A stretch of 64,000 bases of DNA from UBA1046 sp964624395 (GTDB lineage Bacteria; Bacillota; Clostridia; Saccharofermentanales; DTU023): the NCBI GenBank assembly GCA_964624395.1, contig CAZUWY010000001.1, positions 1 to 64,000 of the forward strand, given 5' to 3'. Below, in pieces: positions 26,041 to 34,563 of this stretch. Position 1 is the first letter of the stretch. Every line of letters starts with the position of its first letter. Both the position numbers and the translations under genes were made by a program. Below the pieces are notes generated by a model, which did no database searches, was not told where the DNA came from, and saw only the letters and a program-made list of their open reading frames with translations.

Positions 26041-27372
26041 ATGAAAAACTCAAGGAGAAATACTCTCATCCTGATCTCTTTGCTCCTGGCCGTAGCTATA
26101 CTCTTTGCCGGCTGTAGCAGCAAGAAAAAGACAGATCAGACAGGAAAGGGCGAAAATAAGGGCAATTCTTCCATAATTGATAAGTTTAAAGGCAGCAGTT
26201 TTTCCATTCAGCAGGCAGAAGATAAATTTGATTCAGCCGCAGCCAAAGCTGATGCAAATGCTCAAAAAGCCTCCGCTCAGCTGGGCAGCTTAATCAGAGA
26301 AAGCGGCAAAAAAATCATCAAAAATATAAATGAAGACAGTTTTGTCTTCTCCCCTCTCTCCTTTTATTTTGCCTATGCCAGCTTGTACAACGGCGCTAAC
26401 GACCAAGGTGCTGCAGAACTAAAGGATTTGCTGCTGGGTGATCAAGCTATTGATCGTGATGCCCTTAACCAGGCAGCCGGTCTTTTGATTAGAGAAATGA
26501 CGACTAATAAAGGTTTTCAAGTGATGGTCAATACTATGCTGGCCGGCAGAAATGATCTGGATTTTGCTGCAAGCTTCCTGCAGGCGGCAACTGACTATTA
26601 TGAGGCAGTGGCCGTAAAAATGGACTTTACCCAGAAAGAGGCTGTCATCGCTCTCGACAACTGGACCAAAGAGAAAACCGAAGGACTGATCTACCCGCTC
26701 TTCGGTGAAGATTATATTTTTGATCCCCTGACCACTCTGGTTTTGATCAACACCGTTTATTTCCAGGGCGACTGGCAAAATAGCTTTGATCCCAATTACA
26801 ACTGGGAGAAAGAGTTCTTTGGCTTAAAAAATACGAATACGGTTGAAATGATGAGCGATAGATCCTATCGGGGCTATCAGGAGACTGACGACTACCAGCT
26901 GGTGTCAGTGAGTTATTTGGGTGGGGCTGAAATGCATCTTTATCTGCCGGCCGAGGGCAAAAAGCCACTCGACATTCTTTTGGCTGAAAAAGAGATTGAC
27001 TTAAGCTCTTACGATATTGTGCTCAATATGCCCAAATTTGACCTGGAAAGTGATATTGGTCTGACAGAAATGTTAAATGATCTGGCGCCAAGTATTCTGA
27101 CCAGCGGCAGCCTGCAGGAACTGATGACTAGGGCTGATAACCCGGCGCTGGATCTTTATGTCAGTGAGAGCTTTCAGAAAGCCCGCGTGATAGTTGACGA
27201 AAAGGGGACAGAAGCTGCAGCCGCCACTGTGATCATTGTTGAAGAAACTCTGGCCGGAATTGATATGGAGGTTATTGAACCTCTGGTAATCACCTTTGAT
27301 CGGCCCTTTGCCTGGGAGATTGTCTATAACAATGTGCCGCTGTTTACCGGCGTGATTAGTGATCTGCCTTAA
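26041..27372 (+). CDS. Lipoprotein serpin, copy 1
   Basis: A membrane-anchored serine protease inhibitor of the serpin fold, 443 residues. A signal peptide ends in lipobox LFAGC at about residue 25, then a Lys/Gly/Asn-rich linker, then the serpin domain from about residue 60. Serpin landmarks are FVFSPLSFYFAYASLYNGA, LVLINTVYFQGDW, the hinge VDEKGTEAAAAT, and FDRPFAWEIVYNNVPLFTG at the C-terminus. The Ala-rich hinge predicts a true inhibitor. By standard numbering the P1-P1' bond would be Thr-Leu, but the loop is about 8 residues longer than in antitrypsin, so the cleavage site is uncertain. It probably guards the cell surface against host or competitor proteases. A GGAG site precedes the ATG. 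Confidence 0.93.
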   Translation: MKNSRRNTLILISLLLAVAILFAGCSSKKKTDQTGKGENKGNSSIIDKFKGSSFSIQQAEDKFDSAAAKADANAQKASAQLGSLIRESGKKIIKNINEDSFVFSPLSFYFAYASLYNGANDQGAAELKDLLLGDQAIDRDALNQAAGLLIREMTTNKGFQVMVNTMLAGRNDLDFAASFLQAATDYYEAVAVKMDFTQKEAVIALDNWTKEKTEGLIYPLFGEDYIFDPLTTLVLINTVYFQGDWQNSFDPNYNWEKEFFGLKNTNTVEMMSDRSYRGYQETDDYQLVSVSYLGGAEMHLYLPAEGKKPLDILLAEKEIDLSSYDIVLNMPKFDLESDIGLTEMLNDLAPSILTSGSLQELMTRADNPALDLYVSESFQKARVIVDEKGTEAAAATVIIVEETLAGIDMEVIEPLVITFDRPFAWEIVYNNVPLFTGVISDLP

Positions 27373-27688
27373 GAAATATTTCAAGCTTTAACTTTGCGGA
27401 TCAATTCTTTTGATCCGCTTTTTATTGACTTAAAGATTTATTACAGAAATAACGAAGGTCAGAGCAAAAGAAATCTCTTGCCCTGCAGATAGCAAATTAG
27501 GGATTATCTCTTGATTTTTTGCCAATGCTAATTGAAAAGAAGAATTATTCTCTCAGCTGGGAACCTTTAACTAATCTATCGCGTCTAATTTTTGAGCAAA
27601 CAAAATCTGCTGGTAAATATTAGGCATAATAAACTTAGAAAAGATGATCAGAAATAAAAAACAAATATTAATTAAAGAGGATTTAGTT
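27373..27688 (+). other. Gap between the serpins, no gene
   Basis: About 315 bases of AT-rich sequence hold the terminator of serpin 1 and the leader of serpin 2, whose AGAGGATTTAGTT site lies just before the ATG. No open frame with protein-like composition was seen. Confidence 0.6.
27396..27424 (+). terminator. Terminator of serpin 1
   Basis: GCGGATCA (27396-27403) pairs with TGATCCGC (27411-27418) and is followed by TTTTTATT. The two serpins are therefore probably separate transcription units. Confidence 0.9.
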
Positions 27689-29044
27689 ATGAAAAAAATC
27701 AAAAGGGAAGTTTTAATCGTTCTCTCCTTGCTGCTGGCAGTATCTTTGCTTTTCGCCAGCTGCAGCAGCAANNNNNNNNNNNNNNNNNNNNNNNNNNNNN
27801 NNNNNNNNNNNNNNNNNNNNNNNNNNNNNNNNNNNNNNNNNNNNNNNNNNNNNNNNNNNNNNNNNNNNNNNGTATTTTCCATCGCAGAGCAAGAAGATAA
27901 ATTTGACTCCGCCGCAGCCAAAGCCGATCCGGAAGTTCAAAAAGCCTACGATCAGCTGGGCGCTCTAATCAGGGAGAGCGGCAACAAGATTATTAAAGAG
28001 ATCGATAAAGACAGTTTTGTCTTTTCTCCTCTCTCCTTTTATTTTGCCTATGCCACTTTGACCAATGGTGCTAACGGCAATGGTGCCGCCGAGCTTGAAG
28101 ATTTGCTGTTTGCTGATGGAGCTTTTGATTTAGAGGCCCTGAATAAAGCTGCCGGCCTTTTAATTAGAGAAATGTCAGCTAATGAATATTTTCAGGTAAT
28201 GGTCAATACCATGCTGGCCGGCAGAAATGATCTGGATTTTGCCGCAAGCTTTCTGCAGGCAGCGACCGACTATTATGAGGCTGTGGCTGTGAAAATGGAT
28301 TTTTCCAAAAAGGAGGCTGTCACTGCTTTAGACAACTGGACCAAGGAGAAAACCGAAGGGCTGATCTACCCTCTCTTCGGCGAAAATTATACTTTTGATC
28401 CTCTCACCACCCTGGTTTTGATCAATACCGTTTATTTTAAGGGCGACTGGCAGTCAGCCTTTGATCCCGACTTTAACTGGGAGACAGATTTTCACGGGCT
28501 AAAAAACACAAATAAGGTCGAAATGATGAGCGATAGAGACTTTATGGCCTACCAGGAGACCAAAGATTACCAGCTGGTGACGCTGGATTATCTGGGCGGA
28601 GCTTCAATGCGCCTTTATCTGCCGGCAGAGGGAAAAAAGCCCTTAGATATCCTGCTGGCTCAAAAGGAGATTGAGCTAGCTGGCGCAGATATTATTCTCA
28701 ATCTGCCTAAATTTGACCTAAAGAGCGATATCAATCTTATGAGTATGCTTAAGACTCTGGCACCCAGTATCCTTAAGGAGGGCAGCCTAGAGGAGCTGAT
28801 GACCTTTATGGGCGGACCAGCATTGGATCTTTTCGTCGGCGACAGCTTCCAGAAAGCCCGCATCATCGTTGATGAAAAAGGTACAGAGGCCGCGGCGGCA
28901 ACAACAATCGTTGTGGTTGGAGCCTCAGCTCCACTGGAAAATCCCGTTAAGCCTCTGGAAATCACCTTTGACCGGCCCTTTGCCTGGGAAATTGTCTATA
29001 ATGATGTCCCTCTTTTCACCGGAGTAGTAAGCGATCTACCTTAA
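27689..29044 (+). CDS. Lipoprotein serpin, copy 2 (interrupted by assembly gap)
   Basis: Second serpin, 451 residues counting the gap, with lipobox LFASC about 25 residues from the start. A run of 100 N replaces the linker and the beginning of the serpin domain. The frame stays open across it, but the true gap length is unknown. The rest is closely similar to copy 1, with identical stretches such as MVNTMLAGRNDLDFAA and LDNWTKEKTEGLIYPLFG. The inhibitory hinge VDEKGTEAAAAT is identical, but the loop after it differs completely, with Ala-Ser at the nominal P1-P1'. This suggests duplication followed by change of target protease, here perhaps an elastase-like enzyme. The target is inference. Confidence 0.88.
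   Translation: MKKIKREVLIVLSLLLAVSLLFASCSSXXXXXXXXXXXXXXXXXXXXXXXXXXXXXXXXXXVFSIAEQEDKFDSAAAKADPEVQKAYDQLGALIRESGNKIIKEIDKDSFVFSPLSFYFAYATLTNGANGNGAAELEDLLFADGAFDLEALNKAAGLLIREMSANEYFQVMVNTMLAGRNDLDFAASFLQAATDYYEAVAVKMDFSKKEAVTALDNWTKEKTEGLIYPLFGENYTFDPLTTLVLINTVYFKGDWQSAFDPDFNWETDFHGLKNTNKVEMMSDRDFMAYQETKDYQLVTLDYLGGASMRLYLPAEGKKPLDILLAQKEIELAGADIILNLPKFDLKSDINLMSMLKTLAPSILKEGSLEELMTFMGGPALDLFVGDSFQKARIIVDEKGTEAAAATTIVVVGASAPLENPVKPLEITFDRPFAWEIVYNDVPLFTGVVSDLP
27772..27871. other. Assembly gap of exactly 100 N
   Basis: One hundred consecutive N inside the second serpin. A round 100 usually stands for a scaffold join of unknown length. Copy 1 has about 26 residues between lipobox and serpin start, so a short gap would suffice, but more sequence, even a further serpin copy, could be missing. 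Confidence 0.98.
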
Positions 29045-29068
29045 AAACAACAATCTTACATACTTTTA

Positions 29069-29094
29069 GGGCCGAAATTAGCGGCCCTTTTTTT
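29069..29094 (+). terminator. Terminator of serpin 2
   Basis: GGGCCG (29069-29074) pairs with CGGCCC (29082-29087), followed by seven T. Strong intrinsic terminator 25 bases after the stop codon. Confidence 0.92.
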
Positions 29095-29234
29095 ATGGCT
29101 AAAAATACTCTTTCTCAAAAAGCTTGGCCCGGGCAAATTTATTTTGACCCCGAAGGGGCAAATCGCTATGCTAAAGGGTACATTCCTGTTAGGATAAGAA
29201 TTCACTATTGCCAAGGATTTTGGAGGATCTGCCG

Positions 29235-29918
29235 ATGAAAAAAGTATATACAGGCAAAACAAAAGATGTCTATGTCCTGGAAAACGGCAACTACTGCCTG
29301 CAATTCAAAGACACAGTCACAGGCAGCGCTGGAGTATTTGATCCCGGTGCCAATAGCGTAGGACTTACAATTGACGGTATCGGTCAGCTCAATCTGGCTG
29401 TCAGCCAGATGTTTTTTGAGCTGCTGGCTAAAAAGGGTATTAAAACCCATTATCTTGGGGCAGATCAGAAAACAGGCCGGATGGAAGTTGTGCCCAGCAG
29501 TTTTTTTGGTCAGGGAGTGGAAGTGATCTGCCGCTACCGGGCGGTCGGCAGTTTTATCCGCCGCTACGGCATGTATATAGAAGACGGGGCACCCCTTGAC
29601 GCCTATGTGGAAATTACTTTGAAGGACGATGACAGAAACGACCCTCTCATCACCTCGGAGGGTCTTGCGGCCCTTGGTATTATGGATAAGGAAAGATTCG
29701 ATGAGCTGGTTGATTTAACCAGAGAAATTACCGCAGTGGTGGCAGACAAGATTAAAAGCAAAGGTCTGGAGCTCTACGATATCAAATTTGAATTCGGCCT
29801 CTCCAAAGATAATGAGCTCTTGCTGATCGATGAGATTTCCTCCGGCAATATGCGCGTTTACAGGGGCAAGGAGTCGGTAAAACCCGAGGAATTATCTCAT
29901 CTTTTACTGGCTGACTGA
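29235..29918 (+). CDS. purC: Phosphoribosylaminoimidazole-succinocarboxamide synthase (SAICAR synthetase)
   Basis: The ATP-dependent enzyme joining aspartate to CAIR in purine synthesis; 227 residues. The N-terminus MKKVYTGKTKDVY is the SAICAR synthetase glycine-rich segment. CRYRAVGSFIRRYG, LKDDDRNDP and LIDEISSGNMR match the family's substrate and metal-binding motifs. Where many PurC proteins read FKDDAT, this one has FKDTVTG, as in a PurC group I associate with Clostridia. The ATG follows TTGGAGG with good spacing; a TTG nine codons earlier is not needed. No other pur gene is adjacent, so it is outside the usual pur operon. Confidence 0.88.
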   Translation: MKKVYTGKTKDVYVLENGNYCLQFKDTVTGSAGVFDPGANSVGLTIDGIGQLNLAVSQMFFELLAKKGIKTHYLGADQKTGRMEVVPSSFFGQGVEVICRYRAVGSFIRRYGMYIEDGAPLDAYVEITLKDDDRNDPLITSEGLAALGIMDKERFDELVDLTREITAVVADKIKSKGLELYDIKFEFGLSKDNELLLIDEISSGNMRVYRGKESVKPEELSHLLLAD

Positions 29919-29980
29919 AAGTTAGTCATTGAAGCTTAATAATCTGTCCAGATTTTTTAGCAATTTTGAGGAGGAGAACA

Positions 29981-31672
29981 ATGCGCCTATCGAGAGATTA
30001 TTTCTTTACTTTACGAGAAGACCAACATGATGAGGAATCTTCCAGTTCCAATTTACTGGTCCGGGCTGGAATGATCAAAAAAGTTTCTGCCGGCTCCTAT
30101 ATGACACTGCCTTTAGGCCTTAAAGCCATCCGCAAGGTGGAGCGCATAGTGCGGGAGGAAATGGAGGCCATTGACTCTTACGAGGTTGTAATGCCGGCTT
30201 TGATCCCTGAAGAAGTCTATATTGACTCAGGGCGCAGGGAGAGTTTCGGCGACAGTATGTTCTCGCTTTTGGACCGCAACAGAAGGCCTTTTGTGCTCGG
30301 ACCAACGCATGAAGAACTCTTTGCCTCTGCCGCCAGAATGAAAATCAAATCCTATAAGGATCTGCCTTTCAGTTTGTTTCAGTTCCAGACAAAGTTCAGG
30401 GATGAGCCTCGCCCCCGCTTCGGCCTGATCAGGGTGCGCGAATTCACCATGAAAGATGCCTATACTTTCGACCGCGATCTCAAGGGTCTCGATATTGCCT
30501 ATAACAAGATGTTTGAAGCCTACAAGAAAATCTTTGACCGCATGCATCTCGATTATGTAATAGTTACAGCCGACACCGGAGTGATGGGGGGACTTTTGTC
30601 CGAGGAGTTTCAGGCACTCTCCCCTATCGGCGAAGATATTTTGGTAATTGATGACGAAAATAACTACGCCAACAATATTGAAGTCGCCCCCTGCCCTCTG
30701 GAGGGCGAAGAGAGCAAGGCGGAAAAGAAAAAATTTGAAAAGAAATATACACCCGCTGTGCGCACTATTGAAGAAGTCACTGCTCTGCTTTCCCAGCCAG
30801 TGGAAATGTTTGTCAAAACAATGATCTATGCAGTTGATGATCAGCTGTTGGCGGTCTGTGTCCGCGGCGACCGCGATGTCAATGAAACCAAATTGAGAAA
30901 GCTTGTCGGCGGCTATGAAAGCCGGCTGGCCGATGAGGAGGAAGTAAGAGAGGTCACCGGGGCACCTATCGGCTATGCGGGGCCTATCGGGCTAGATATT
31001 CCTGTCTATCTTGACCAGGAGATCAGCCTGATGAGAAATTTCATCACCGGAGCCAATGAGGAAGACCACCATTTCATCAATGTCAATCGCGCTGATTTCA
31101 AATACGAACAGATTGCCGACCTGCGCAAGATAGCAGTCGGCGACCGCTCAATCAAGGGCGGAAAAGTGCGCTTTGCCCGCGGCATTGAAGTCGGCAACAC
31201 CTTTAAGCTGGGAACAAAATACGCCGAAGCGATGGATCTTTACTATACCGATGACAGCAATCACAGAAAGGCAGTCTATATGGGCAGCTACGGCATAGGT
31301 CCGGCCCGCTGCCTGGCGGCTATTGTCGAACAGCACCACAGCAAGAACGCCATCCTCTGGCCCAAAGAGATCGCACCAATTGAAATAGCTATTGTTGTTG
31401 TCAACATTAAAGAGGCTGGGCAGCTGAAACTGGCTGAAGAACTTTATCAAAAGCTTGAGCAGCTAGGCTATGATGTCCTGCTCGATGACAGAGATGAAAG
31501 AGCGGGCGTAAAATTCAACGATATGGAGCTGATCGGTGCCTATACTAGAATAACTGTGGGCAGAAGCCTCAAAGACGGGCAGGTCGAGCTCAAGACGATT
31601 GGCCAGGATCAAGCCGAAGAAGTTAGAATTGAAGATCTCACAGAGCGGCTGGCTCAAATTTTTGCAAACTGA
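29981..31672 (+). CDS. proS: Prolyl-tRNA synthetase, bacterial type
   Basis: Class II synthetase charging tRNA-Pro, 563 residues. Motif 1 lies around MTLPLGLKAIRKVERIVREEM, motif 2 is KFRDEPRPRFGLIRVREFTMKDAY, and motif 3 is MGSYGIGPARCLAAIVEQH. The bacterial YbaK-like editing insertion lies between motifs 2 and 3 (about residues 230-400), with the deacylase-like segment VKTMIYAVDDQLLAVCVRGD. The C-terminal anticodon domain is complete. GAGGAGGAGAACA precedes the ATG. No T-box leader is seen in the 60-base gap behind purC, so the two genes may be cotranscribed. Confidence 0.96.
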   Translation: MRLSRDYFFTLREDQHDEESSSSNLLVRAGMIKKVSAGSYMTLPLGLKAIRKVERIVREEMEAIDSYEVVMPALIPEEVYIDSGRRESFGDSMFSLLDRNRRPFVLGPTHEELFASAARMKIKSYKDLPFSLFQFQTKFRDEPRPRFGLIRVREFTMKDAYTFDRDLKGLDIAYNKMFEAYKKIFDRMHLDYVIVTADTGVMGGLLSEEFQALSPIGEDILVIDDENNYANNIEVAPCPLEGEESKAEKKKFEKKYTPAVRTIEEVTALLSQPVEMFVKTMIYAVDDQLLAVCVRGDRDVNETKLRKLVGGYESRLADEEEVREVTGAPIGYAGPIGLDIPVYLDQEISLMRNFITGANEEDHHFINVNRADFKYEQIADLRKIAVGDRSIKGGKVRFARGIEVGNTFKLGTKYAEAMDLYYTDDSNHRKAVYMGSYGIGPARCLAAIVEQHHSKNAILWPKEIAPIEIAIVVVNIKEAGQLKLAEELYQKLEQLGYDVLLDDRDERAGVKFNDMELIGAYTRITVGRSLKDGQVELKTIGQDQAEEVRIEDLTERLAQIFAN

Positions 31673-31676
31673 TTTT

Positions 31677-31898
31677 ATGGCAGCAGATGATTTGGTCCTG
31701 GTTTTCCAGGGCCCAGCCTTAGAGGCGAAAATGGCCAGAGGGATTTTAGAAAACAAGCAAATACCCTCATTGTTAAAAAGCAAGCATGGAGCCGGCTTTG
31801 TCCTTTGGGCAGGTGATCTTTTGGAAGAATATTATCTTTATGTCCGAGCTGAGGATGAAAAGCTGGCTTTAGATTTACTGGCAGTCCTAAAGCTTTAA
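31677..31898 (+). CDS. Small DUF2007-like protein
   Basis: A 73-residue protein starting at an ATG four bases after the proS stop. It resembles DUF2007 (putative signal-transducing) proteins: a beta-alpha-beta-beta-alpha pattern with LVFQGPALEAKMARGILENKQIP followed by a second strand pair and LYVRAEDEKLALDLLAVL. Such proteins are ferredoxin-fold and of unknown function. There is no clear ribosome-binding site, so translation is probably coupled to proS. A longer frame starting inside proS is unlikely to be used. Confidence 0.6.
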   Translation: MAADDLVLVFQGPALEAKMARGILENKQIPSLLKSKHGAGFVLWAGDLLEEYYLYVRAEDEKLALDLLAVLKL

Positions 31899-31943
31899 CT
31901 ATTGAAGCATTTTTTTCTCTAATTTATCTCTCTAAGGCAGTGA

Positions 31944-33047
31944 TTATTCCTGCTTAAAGACAGTGAACTGACAAAAATAATAGCGATCTTCAATCTCCTC
32001 TTCCCCATAGAGGAGATTTTTATCTGTGCGATAACCTGAATAGGAAACTTCACTTTTGAGGACTAGATCTTGGACCACTAATTCGTAATCTTCTTTGATA
32101 TCTCCCAGGGCAGAAGATATAGTCTGCAGATCTTTCATTTTAATTTCTTCACTAGCGGCTGCAAAAGCTGTTGCAACCAGAGCCTTTTGATCAAGGCCTC
32201 CGTTAATCTGGCCAGCCACATCAATTTTTATCTCAAGCTTTACAGCTACCACCTGGCCATCTTCTTCAATTATTTCATGCCGCGGCGGTAAGTTTACGCC
32301 ATCTCCAGCAGGCTTGCCTTCCTCGTCCAGCCAATTGCCCTCTGAATCTAAGTTAAAACCGGATTTCTCTCCTGAACGCCAGAGCATTTCATTGACATTT
32401 TCTACATACTGGGCCCTGCTTATATCCCCTCTGTAAAGAGGATATTGTGCCTGATTGTAGATGGGCGGCAGGCCGTAGAAAAGGAGGAGCAAAATGGTTA
32501 AAACAGCTGTAACAATCCTCCAGCTCGCAGCATCTTCAATCTGGTAGGAATTTTCTTGTTCCCATAAAAGAGCCAGCCCCTCTGCTGCATTTCTCCTGGC
32601 CCAGACCATATTGAGCAAATTGAATACCAGAATGTTAAAACCCATGCCGTCAGCAAAAACTTGAAATGTACGCCGGAAGGAATCCTTAAGGGCAAGTTTT
32701 TCCCCCTCATCTGTGCGAATTTTCAGCCCCATGACGGCCTTGCCCGCGGTTGTACCCAAAATGCTCAGAAAAAGAGGTTCCAAGAGCAGCATTAAAAGCA
32801 TGACAGCCATGCTGTCTAGATAAAGGAGCAAAAGTCCCCGGATAATCTTGCCGCGCAGCAGGACCAGGGAAATATAATTCCAGATCAGATAGTAGATGGT
32901 CCAGTCCAGCAGTCTGGCTAAAAGGCGCCTGCCGGGATAAGGAACCGGAGATTTCTTTCTCAGCTGGACCTGATTGCGGTAGACGATTCTTTGCAGCCAG
33001 CCCGGATTTTCTGCTGCTCCTAAATTTCTGCTGTTTATTAGCGGCAT
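31944..33047 (-). CDS. RDD family membrane protein with soluble C-terminal domain
   Basis: A 367-residue protein. Residues about 40-160 form an RDD domain, with RRLLARLLDW at the first helix, GTTAGKAVMGLKI in the middle and two to three helices. A further helix at about 180-200 precedes a roughly 170-residue extracytoplasmic region with no recognised motif. The function of RDD domains is poorly known; some take part in ion or compatible-solute movement. It follows trkH-trkA in the same direction, with about 65 bases between, so a link with ion balance is possible but unproven. The ribosome-binding site is weak (AAAGGGAAAA). Confidence 0.75.
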   Translation of the reverse strand: MPLINSRNLGAAENPGWLQRIVYRNQVQLRKKSPVPYPGRRLLARLLDWTIYYLIWNYISLVLLRGKIIRGLLLLYLDSMAVMLLMLLLEPLFLSILGTTAGKAVMGLKIRTDEGEKLALKDSFRRTFQVFADGMGFNILVFNLLNMVWARRNAAEGLALLWEQENSYQIEDAASWRIVTAVLTILLLLFYGLPPIYNQAQYPLYRGDISRAQYVENVNEMLWRSGEKSGFNLDSEGNWLDEEGKPAGDGVNLPPRHEIIEEDGQVVAVKLEIKIDVAGQINGGLDQKALVATAFAAASEEIKMKDLQTISSALGDIKEDYELVVQDLVLKSEVSYSGYRTDKNLLYGEEEIEDRYYFCQFTVFKQE

Positions 33048-33111
33048 TACTTTTTTCCCTTTCGAGCTTATCTTGAAAAAAGCTTAACACAGAGCCAAAG
33101 CTTTTTGATAC

Positions 33112-34560
33112 TCAGATGCGGCGCCAGCTTTTGGGCGCCAAGAGAATTAGAATAGGGATAATCTCCAGCCGGCCCATGATCATACCGAGGCCAAGGCTCA
33201 GTTTTGAAAAGACAGTGAGTCCGGCATAGCTCCCAGTTGGACCTACCTGGCCAAGTCCTGGACCGACATTGTTAAAGCCTGACGCCACAGCGGAAAAAGA
33301 GCTGAGAAAATCCGCCGAGCCAATGGAAACGATCATCAGCAAAAGAATAAAGATCAAAAGATAGATACTAAGATAATTGCTCACCTGTGTTTTCAGCTGC
33401 TGACCCAAAGGTTTTCCTTCAAATCTGAGCGGTATGCGCCGGCTGGGATTAATGCTGCTGCGCAGCTCAGCCAGCGCGGATTTAATATAGATGGCGACGC
33501 GGCTGACCTTGAGACCGCCGGCGGTTGATCCGGCCATACCACCCACAAACATCAGGCAAAGCAAGATGATATGTGAAAACTGCGGCCAGTGATTAAAATC
33601 GGCCACCGTAAAGCCTGTGGTGGAAATGATTGAGGAAACGGTGAAGAAGACATCTCTTAGCTGCTGGGGGAAACTGTCATAAATATTTCTGGTATCAAAT
33701 AAGATAACGGCCGTAGCCGCGGCGACAATCCCCAGAAACCAGCGCAATTCCTCACTGCGAAAAATCTCTTTAAATTTTCGCAAAAGCAGGGCGTAGTAGA
33801 GATTAAAATTAACTGCAAAAATAAGCATGCTGAAAGCCAGCACATAATAGATATAGCTATTGTCATAATAAGCCACAGAATTAGCCTTGATGCCAAAGCC
33901 TCCGGTGCCTGCTGTGCCAAAAGCATGGAGCATGGCGTCAAATAGGGGCATGCCGCCCAGTTTAAGCAAAATAATAAGGACCAGGGTCATGCCCAGATAG
34001 ATGGCATACAAAGTTCTGGCGGTGCTTCTCACCCTGGACTGCAGCTTGCCGAAAATCGGTCCCGGCACTTCGGCTTTCATGACATAGACATTGTCTGATT
34101 CAATTTTAGGCATCACTGCCAGGGCAAAGACAAGGATACCCATGCCGCCGATCAGATGCGAAAAAGAGCGCCAGAAGAGCTGGGAATTAGACAGCAGCTC
34201 CGGCTTTGCCAGCACACTGGCACCGGTGGTGGTAAAGCCACTGGCCGCTTCAAAAAAGGCATCTGTAAAGGCCGGTATATGGCCGCTGATCATGAAAGGC
34301 AAAGCCCCTAAAACAGAGATCAAAATCCAGCCAAAGCCCACAACCACAAAGCCTTCACGCATAAAAAAATCAGGATTATCCGGTTTTTTGGCCGACCAGA
34401 GCCAGCCGGTAAAAAGGCAAAGAGACATCGGCCCCAAAAAAGGATAGACACCCTGCCAGCCCTCTGCCGAGAGCAAAGCAACAATTATGGAAGGCAGCAT
34501 CAAAAGCCCAAAGATAAGAATTATTCTGCCTAAGGCGAAGCGTACAATCTTGTAATTCAC
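33112..34560 (-). CDS. trkH: Trk-type potassium uptake protein TrkH
   Basis: The ion-translocating membrane subunit, 482 residues with about ten membrane helices. Four P-loop repeats are visible around TTTGASV, FGTAGTGGFG, ISTTGFTV and GFNNVGPGLG, each with the glycine of the potassium filter. The start is GTG, preceded by GGAAGG inside the end of trkA; the gap between genes is three bases. Together with TrkA it should form a complete K+ uptake system. Confidence 0.95.
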   Translation of the reverse strand: MNYKIVRFALGRIILIFGLLMLPSIIVALLSAEGWQGVYPFLGPMSLCLFTGWLWSAKKPDNPDFFMREGFVVVGFGWILISVLGALPFMISGHIPAFTDAFFEAASGFTTTGASVLAKPELLSNSQLFWRSFSHLIGGMGILVFALAVMPKIESDNVYVMKAEVPGPIFGKLQSRVRSTARTLYAIYLGMTLVLIILLKLGGMPLFDAMLHAFGTAGTGGFGIKANSVAYYDNSYIYYVLAFSMLIFAVNFNLYYALLLRKFKEIFRSEELRWFLGIVAAATAVILFDTRNIYDSFPQQLRDVFFTVSSIISTTGFTVADFNHWPQFSHIILLCLMFVGGMAGSTAGGLKVSRVAIYIKSALAELRSSINPSRRIPLRFEGKPLGQQLKTQVSNYLSIYLLIFILLLMIVSIGSADFLSSFSAVASGFNNVGPGLGQVGPTGSYAGLTVFSKLSLGLGMIMGRLEIIPILILLAPKSWRRI

Positions 34561-34563
34561 AAA

